Assembly: GCA_014529385.2 (NCBI GenBank)
Contig: CM043963.1
Location: forward strand, 78,702,412-78,766,411
Source: Adiantum capillus-veneris
Taxonomy: Eukaryota; Streptophyta; Polypodiopsida; Polypodiales; Pteridaceae
DNA: 64,000 nt
Direction of reading: 5' to 3'
Positions 58,755-64,000 of the stretch are shown here, one piece after another. Both the position numbers and the translations under genes were made by a program. Below the pieces are notes generated by a model. The model was not told the origin of the DNA. It saw only the letters and a program-made list of their open reading frames with translations, and did not search any database. Numbering within the stretch: the stretch's first letter is position 1; each line of letters opens with the position of its first letter.

Positions 58755-59602
58755 ATTTTGTTATTTCATTTGGACATTTGTCTTCTTTTTCCTCTTTGAG
58801 ATAAAGAACTTAATTACTTATTTTTATGTATCTAAATTCTCGTTGGACCCCTTTAAAAACTATCCAATAGCATTCAAGCACATCATGAGGGCCACATGTG
58901 GAGGATCATTTGAACATGTGTCTTTTATGCTTATCAAGTCATTTGGTTGAATTGAATACTTCAAGGACTTAGTCAATCAAGCAAGCATGTGTCTTTTATG
59001 CTTCTTAAGTCATTTGTTTTGAATTGAATACTTCAAGCCTTAGTCAATCAAGCATGGAAACGTTTATGCCTCTTGAGAATTTATCTTTGAATATAACATT
59101 TCAGAAACCTTAGTCCAAAAATCATCTCAAGCTTTGGACAAGGTTCCCACAACCATTTTAAGCATCTTAGCACCTCATGCTTGGATAGGATTCCCACCTC
59201 GAGGTTAGCCCTAGCTTTCATAAGGTCAAATGACTTTTTAACACTAAATTTTGGAGGTATCTAATGAAGCTAACCCTAAGGTCTTTTAACCTTCATTAGA
59301 TGCACATTGCGCTTTGATAGACTACCTCAGTTTGGACCTCTTTTGAGATGTAACCATCTCTCCTCTTGGTCCCTTGCTGAGGTAAATCTAGAAGCACTTA
59401 TTGCATATTTCTCTTTAATAGACCGTCTCCTTTTGGACCCCTATTGAGATGCAACCATTTCTCCTTTTGGTCCCCTCCTGAGATAGGTCTAGAAGCACAC
59501 ATATATTTCCCAACTCTTGTTCCCCTTTTATCTTCGCATATTAAGTGATCAGTTTAATATGAGAAAATTATTTGGTAAAGTTAGATATTATATTTTATGA
59601 CA
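57961..59602 (-). mobile_element. Probable 3' LTR and flank of the minus chromovirus
   Basis: On the minus strand a purine-rich CCAAGAGAGAGA stretch (about 59,604-59,620) is followed by TGTCATAAAATATAATATC starting at 59,602, which resembles a PPT and LTR start behind a chromodomain. The DNA beyond is non-coding. It holds a 71-bp tandem duplication (58,915 and 58,986), a ~100-bp duplication (59,319 and 59,420), (TG)n at 58,652-58,673 and (CT)n at 58,711-58,750. The LTR end was not located and no second copy is in the window. Confidence 0.45.
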
Positions 59603-59979
59603 TTATCTCTCTCTTGGAATCATAGTTGTCCTTGACTATGAGGTAGAGAAGATAAAGCCTAGTCATTAATCCATGTTTCTTAGCGGGTAGAGTATCACAT
59701 TTTACCCTACGACATCATTCCAGAATGGATGAGTAATCCATTTGGTGCTCGGGAGTCTTAGCTACCACAAACATGTATGCTCTTTAGTCCATATTATACT
59801 TCCAAAGTAAAGTGACAAGTTCTACTTGGTGTTTGGGAGACGTCGTCACCACAAACATGATCCTAAGCATGCATACTTCTTAAATTTTGTGCACAATAAA
59901 AGAAAGAGAATGAGTCTTTTATAAAAATGTTGTTCATTTAAAATGCATTTTCCTATGCTTACTCTAGTGTAGCATTGTA

Positions 59980-60601
59980 AGCATTGACAAGGTTCATATT
60001 ATCTTTAAGCTAGGCTCCTTGCATCCATCTAGCATCTTTAAAAGGATAATTCTTAAACTTAACAAGAAATCATTGGATAATCTTACCGTTTCTTAGTACC
60101 TTGTCTTTGTGTCAAAAAATCTATTTGGGCTGCAACACCTCTTCTTGATCTTTGATCTCTGGCGGGTCCTCCATTATTGGTTCTTTTTTGTGGATCTCCT
60201 TTGTAAGGCTTAAGTAGGCTCACATGGTTAGCATTGTGAATAAGCCAATGGTTGGGAAACTTTAACTAATAATCCATCTCATTGATTGGCTTAATAATTT
60301 TGAAAGAAAGGACCATACTATCTTTTTGCTAGTTTAGCATAATGCTCTTGGTGGCTCGTAGGATTCTTGTCTGTAGTATGCCTTAGATGAACCTTGACTT
60401 TTGGATCTTCCCTCTTTAACCTCAAAAGGTCCTTTCCCCATAGAAATATGTACAATGTTATTGTACACATACTTTATAAGAGGTAGGTACTTCTCTCGTT
60501 GAGAACATTGATCTACTTCCATGACATAGGCTTTTAGATTCAAGAATCATTAGATTAGTTAGTTCACTTTGGTCATCCGTGTTACCATATACATGTGGTA
60601 G
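59980..60601 (-). pseudogene. pol: Chromovirus integrase C-terminus and chromodomain
   Basis: From the right: TDDQSELTNLM at about 60,560-60,590 (integrase Glu region, decayed). Then 60334-60543 reads VDQCSQREKYLPLIKYVYNN and MGKGPFEV. Next come KFPNHWLIHNANHVSLLKPYKGD and a chromodomain relic (GKIIQ, stop, FLVKFKNYPFKDARWMQ) at about 60,010-60,080. The domain order is that of a chromovirus, but sequence and strand differ from the one at 21-25 kb. The front part is cut off at 60,601 by the copia LTR. There are several stops. Confidence 0.8.
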
Positions 60602-60808
60602 TGATGTGTGTGAACACACTAGGACTGCCGAGGCATTTTTTCCCTCTTTAGGAGGTTTTTTCCCCCGTGCATTGTATATACTCCCATCACTCTAGGGCTA
60701 TCCATCTTTTCCATTGCACACTAAGTAACACACTCTCTATTGTGTGCCTTGATCTTCCTTTTTCTTCTCCAAGCCTTGTGCGTTTCTCTGCAACCCTAAT
60801 TCCAACTA
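60602..60808 (+). mobile_element. Short 5' LTR of copia element B
   Basis: It lies between the break in the chromovirus integrase (60,601) and a Met-tRNA primer site (60,810). It starts TGATGTGTGTGAACACAC and ends TTCCAACTA. About 207 bp is a usual length for short copia LTRs. The other LTR is beyond the window, so the ends are inferred from the broken host element and the PBS. Confidence 0.6.
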
Positions 60809-60809
60809 T

Positions 60810-60821
60810 TGGTATCAGAGC
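60810..60821 (+). promoter_or_regulatory. Met-tRNA primer-binding site of copia B
   Basis: TGGTATCAGAGC, the complement of the initiator Met-tRNA 3' end, 347 bp before the gag start at 61,157. The same 12-mer is at 42,705. Confidence 0.85.
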
Positions 60822-61156
60822 AGGTTACCTCCTCCCGGGCTTAGTCGCCAGCTGCTCCAGCACACTCCGATTATAGTGAAGTTTGGCGAGCATTTGTAGG
60901 TTGAAAAATATTTTGAAATAGCTCGTAGAGCTTGGTGTGCTCAGATTTTGTATTCAGGCTCATTTCGGCCTCCGTTTCGATTACAGGCAGGTCTGCACAT
61001 GCAATTTTGTCATTTTGTGCAAAAGTTTTGGTAGTGTTGTTTTTTGCATAACAAGTGCCTTACAGTCTTCTACAATTTGTGCTATATAGCATGTGTTGTT
61101 ACCGCTCTGTTTCTCCTATTTTTGGGCAGTTTTCACATCAGGTGCAACATTTACCA

Positions 61157-62110
61157 TGGCTGACAACAGCACAGATGTCTTCAAGATGTTTGCTACTGAG
61201 GACAGGTTGGATGGAGACAATTACCCTATGTGGGCTTATATGATGCAACACATTCTTGTGTCAAAGGGAATCCTGGAATATTGTGCAGGGCATTGATGTA
61301 CGTCCTGGTTCTGAGGATGTAGGAGATGTTGAGGATGTTGCAGGTCTTGCTGCAAGGATTGCTTCTATTAGAGTTGTTTTTCCTATGGCAGAACAAGCTT
61401 GTTGGGATGTAAAGGATGCGCAGGCTCATGCATTGATTGCATTTTTTGTGAAGTGCACCATTGTTCCTCACATTTGTTCAGCAAAATCTGCAAAACAGGC
61501 TTGGGATATTCTAGCAGTATTTATGCAATCCGCAATGAGGCTAAAATTGCTTTGCTGCGTAAAGAGCTGGAGTCAAAGATTATGCATGAGGAAGATGATA
61601 TAGAAAATTTTCTTGCTGATGTCAAGAATATCAATGAGAAACTTATTTCTGTAGGTGAATTGTTATTTCAGATAGTTCCCTTATGCAGATTGTCCTTGAT
61701 GCCTTACCAGATTCTTACCAGACTTTTGCTAGTATTTGGAGACTTATGACCCAAGGAAATCCAGAAGTTGTCAAGTTTGATGCATTATGCACATTGTTGT
61801 TGCAAGAGTCACTTTTCAAAAAAAAAAATACTAGACAATGTGCAGTTGAACAGGCTTTTATTGCTTCTCAAAGAAAGGGTGGTAACATCAATGCAGCCAC
61901 TTCTTATGGTTCTACTGCGAGTGGCAAAACTTCTGTTCTTAATGCTTCTACAGGTAGCAATTCGTCTAGAAATTCTGGTGATTAGGGCAAAAAAAAGATA
62001 CGTTGCCATTATTGTAAAACTAATGATCACTTGATCAAGTAGTGTCCTAAGTTTAAGGCTAAAGAGGCTAAAAAGAAAGAGGGTGGTTCCACTGCAAATG
62101 CTGGTTCCAC
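61157..62110 (+). pseudogene. gag: Copia B gag
   Basis: Start Met at 61,157 (MADNSTDVFKMFATEDRLDGDNYPMWAYMM if read on, the usual copia Gag start with a D-x-x-N-Y-x-x-W motif). Frameshifts near 61,280 and 61,520 divide it. Then come IENFLADVKNINEKLISVG and IVLDALPDSYQTFAS, the standard end of a copia Gag capsid, and a knuckle CHYCKTNDHLIK-stop-CPK at about 62,003-62,045. The stop at 62,040-62,042 lies inside the last spacer, while the Cys and His ligands are all present. The 335-bp leader between PBS and Met shows nothing else. Confidence 0.85.
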
Positions 62111-62530
62111 TACAAATGCAGCCATTGTTGAGTCTTGTGTGAAAGGAGACTGTGTTGTTGATGTTGATGTAGAATGGGCTTTTAGTGCAGAGTGCACTTA
62201 CAATCCTGTTGTCCATAATGCATGCTTGTCAAATGCTGCAGATTCACATGTGTGGTATTTTGAAAATGGTGCTACAAAGCACATTACCTCACATCGTGAA
62301 TTGTTCACCTCTCTCGAGTCTCTCCCTCATGGGAATCCAGTCACTTGTGCAAACAACGCCTCTTATCCGGTTTAGGGAGTTGGAAAGATTGTGCTTATTA
62401 CTGCTAATGGCAATTCTTTCACACTTGTTGATGCACTTTATGTACCTGGGATTAAGAAGAATATTTTGCCTATATCTGCACTTGCTAGACTTGGACTTGT
62501 AGTCAAATTTATGGATGACAGATGTACAGT
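62111..62530 (+). pseudogene. pol: Copia B protease, active site lost
   Basis: The frame reads AECTYNPVVHNACLSNAADSHVWYFENGATKHITSH in parts. At 62,262 the catalytic Asp is Glu and the Ser is Asn (ENG instead of DSG). Next are VTCANNASYPV, a stop at 62,373, and LYVPGIKKNILPISALARLGL. It is the same protease as in the minus copy at 34.4-34.8 kb, where DSG is intact. It would process Gag-Pol. Confidence 0.88.
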
Positions 62531-63610
62531 TCATGATCTCATTTTTGGTGATGAAATCATTGCATCTGGGCTTTTGTTCCGTGGGCTGTATAAGCTCACT
62601 TTGTATGACAAGTGTGGACAAAATTTTGCAAATGCAGTTGCAGATTCAAGGGCTATTTCAGATGCAAAACTTTGGCATGCATGTTTTGGTCATCTGAATT
62701 TTGCCAGTTTGTTGCGTTTGCAAAATTCTGATATGGTTGCTTCTTTGCCGCCTCTTGAAGCACCTTTCAAACATGTTTGTGAAGGTTGTTTTTTGGGTAA
62801 GATGCAACGTTCTAAGTTTCCAAAGGATGTTTTAGTTCGGGCCTCGAAGTTTTTATGTACTTCAAACAATTTCTGGCTATGGCTTAAAATGTCTTGAAAT
62901 GTACTATGGGCACCCTCCATTCAGATCGAGGGGGGGAGTATATGTCTCATGAATTCAATGCATTTCTGGCTAGTCATGCGATAAAACACCAATGTACAGT
63001 GCCTTATACACCTCAGCAAAATGGTGTTGCTGAGAGGAAAAACAAGCCACTTACGAAAATGGCACGATGTATGGTCAAAATTCAAGCTTTGCCGCATTCT
63101 TTTTGGCTTGAGGCATCATGTGTGCCACTTATGTACTGAACAGATGTCCTATGAAAGATTTGTAGTCTATTACTCCATATGAAGCATGGCATGATAGAAA
63201 GCCTTCTATTGAGCACATGCGTGTTTTTGGCTATTTGGCATATGCTTTGGTGCCACAAACACAGTGCAAAAAACTGGATGATAAGGCTTTCAAATGTATT
63301 TTTGTTGGTTATAGTGCTGAAAGCAAAGGTTACAGGTTGTATCATATGCAAACAAAATGTATTCTGGTTTCACGGGATGTAGTGCTTGTGGAAGATTCTG
63401 TTCAGCCCTTGCTGTCATGTACTAGAGACAGTAATGTAAGCTCACATGACATTTATGACACTTTATTGCCTCTCTTCAGTGGTGGAAATACGAATGTAAG
63501 TTCCAATGAGGAAAATGTACAGCCTATGGGGGTTTCTAAAAATGTTACAGATCAGCCTATTACTGATGCAGATGTACATGATGTACTTGATGAAGAAAGG
63601 GCTTAAAATG
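62531..63610 (+). pseudogene. pol: Copia B integrase with core deletion
   Basis: The zinc domain is present (LWHACFGHLNF and CEGCFLGKM). After FPKDVLVRA the sequence jumps (about 62,845) to the end of the first core strand region, so about 50 residues seen in the minus copy, including the first catalytic Asp, are missing. The second Asp (LHSDRGGEY) and Glu (NGVAERKN) remain, followed by MRVFGYLAYALVPQ and FVGYSAESKGYRLYHMQTK. Frame changes lie near 62,890, 63,140 and 63,210. The long frame 63217-63606 is open. Confidence 0.88.
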
Positions 63611-64000
63611 AGCAGGCTAGAGGTATGCCAAAATGGCTGGTACATATTTTGTGTGACAGTAAATTGGATGCACCTTCGTCTAGTCGTACTCGTTCAGGCT
63701 CTCGCCATGCATCAGATTGTTATTCTCTAGCTGTGTCTAGCTTACATGATGTTGAGGAACCTCTATCTTTTGATGAAGCACATAATTCAAAAAATTGGAT
63801 GGCTGCCATGTAATCAGAATATGACGCACTTATAGAAAATGACACATGGACTTTATGTGATTTGCCTCTTGGGCAAAAAGCCATTGATACAAAGTGGGTT
63901 TACAAGTTGAAATGCAAGCTGAATGGTGATATCAATCGCCATAAGGTTCGACTTGTTGCAAAGGGATATGCACATCAAAAAGGCATAGATTATGAAGAGA
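63611..64000 (+). pseudogene. pol: Copia B start of reverse transcriptase, runs off window
   Basis: After a stop at 63,604 the spacer frame continues (MPKWLVHILCDSKLDAPSS, RTRSGSRHASD, then another stop at 63,811). The copia RT then begins: ALIENDTWTLCDLPLGQKAI, KWVYKLKCKLNGDINRHK and LVAKGYAHQKGIDYEE, the conserved opening of the RVT_2 domain. The rest, RNase H and the 3' LTR should lie right of 64,000. Confidence 0.88.

Overview
The window looks like nuclear DNA from a land plant with a large, repeat-choked genome. I see no intact host gene, no rRNA or tRNA gene and no organellar or bacterial gene cluster. Almost everything recognisable is LTR retrotransposon (Ty3/gypsy and Ty1/copia) or LINE, in both orientations, nested and broken by stops, frameshifts and deletions. 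Long AG/CT microsatellites and 27-30 nt G/C homopolymers lie between them. The Ty3 pol types recall what I remember from ferns, gymnosperms and other non-flowering land plants, but the sequence alone does not fix the species.

Layout. 0.7-5.8 kb: minus-strand Ty3/gypsy (integrase, RNase H, RT, protease, gag, then a primer-binding site and LTR-like promoter DNA to about 7.1 kb). 7.3-7.9 kb: plus-strand gag scrap. 9.5-11.9 kb: two non-coding tandem arrays, a ~152-bp repeat and a ~281-bp repeat carrying a perfect 22-bp palindrome. 11.9-18.5 kb: two related LTR-plus-leader segments facing each other, enclosing a second palindrome array (14.0-15.2 kb), a decayed plus-strand gag and a minus-strand gag with two zinc knuckles. 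20.9-24.9 kb: plus-strand chromovirus (gag to chromodomain). 24.9-30.6 kb: plus-strand Ty3 element of another lineage, with two successive integrase zinc-binding modules and a retropepsin-like stretch after the integrase. 31.1-33.1 kb: (GA)n, the second palindrome family again, and a gag start. 33.2-35.0 kb: minus-strand copia fragment. 39.9-45.1 kb: minus-strand LINE split by an LTR-gag fragment. 46.1-55.9 kb: an LTR-flanked element with PBS and PPT whose coding part holds a repeat-rich gag and two retropepsin relics but no RT or integrase. 55.9-57.95 kb: a second LINE. 59.6-60.6 kb: end of a minus-strand chromovirus. 60.6-64 kb: a plus-strand copia element running off the window, related to the 33-35 kb copy.

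The strongest unexplained signals are: (1) CGCG-centred palindromes at regular spacing in two sequence families and three loci; (2) the 9.8-kb gag-protease-only element with a repeated Tyr-x-Asp-x-x-Gly-x-x-Tyr module, a W-x-P-K repeat tail and two retropepsin relics; (3) a terminal hairpin whose stem pair differs in a compensating way between its two LTRs; and (4) a ~60-bp insertion with a perfect 17-bp target-site duplication carrying the tail sequence of the resident LINE. Nothing in the window appears to encode a complete functional protein. Read the features as a fossil record of transposition.
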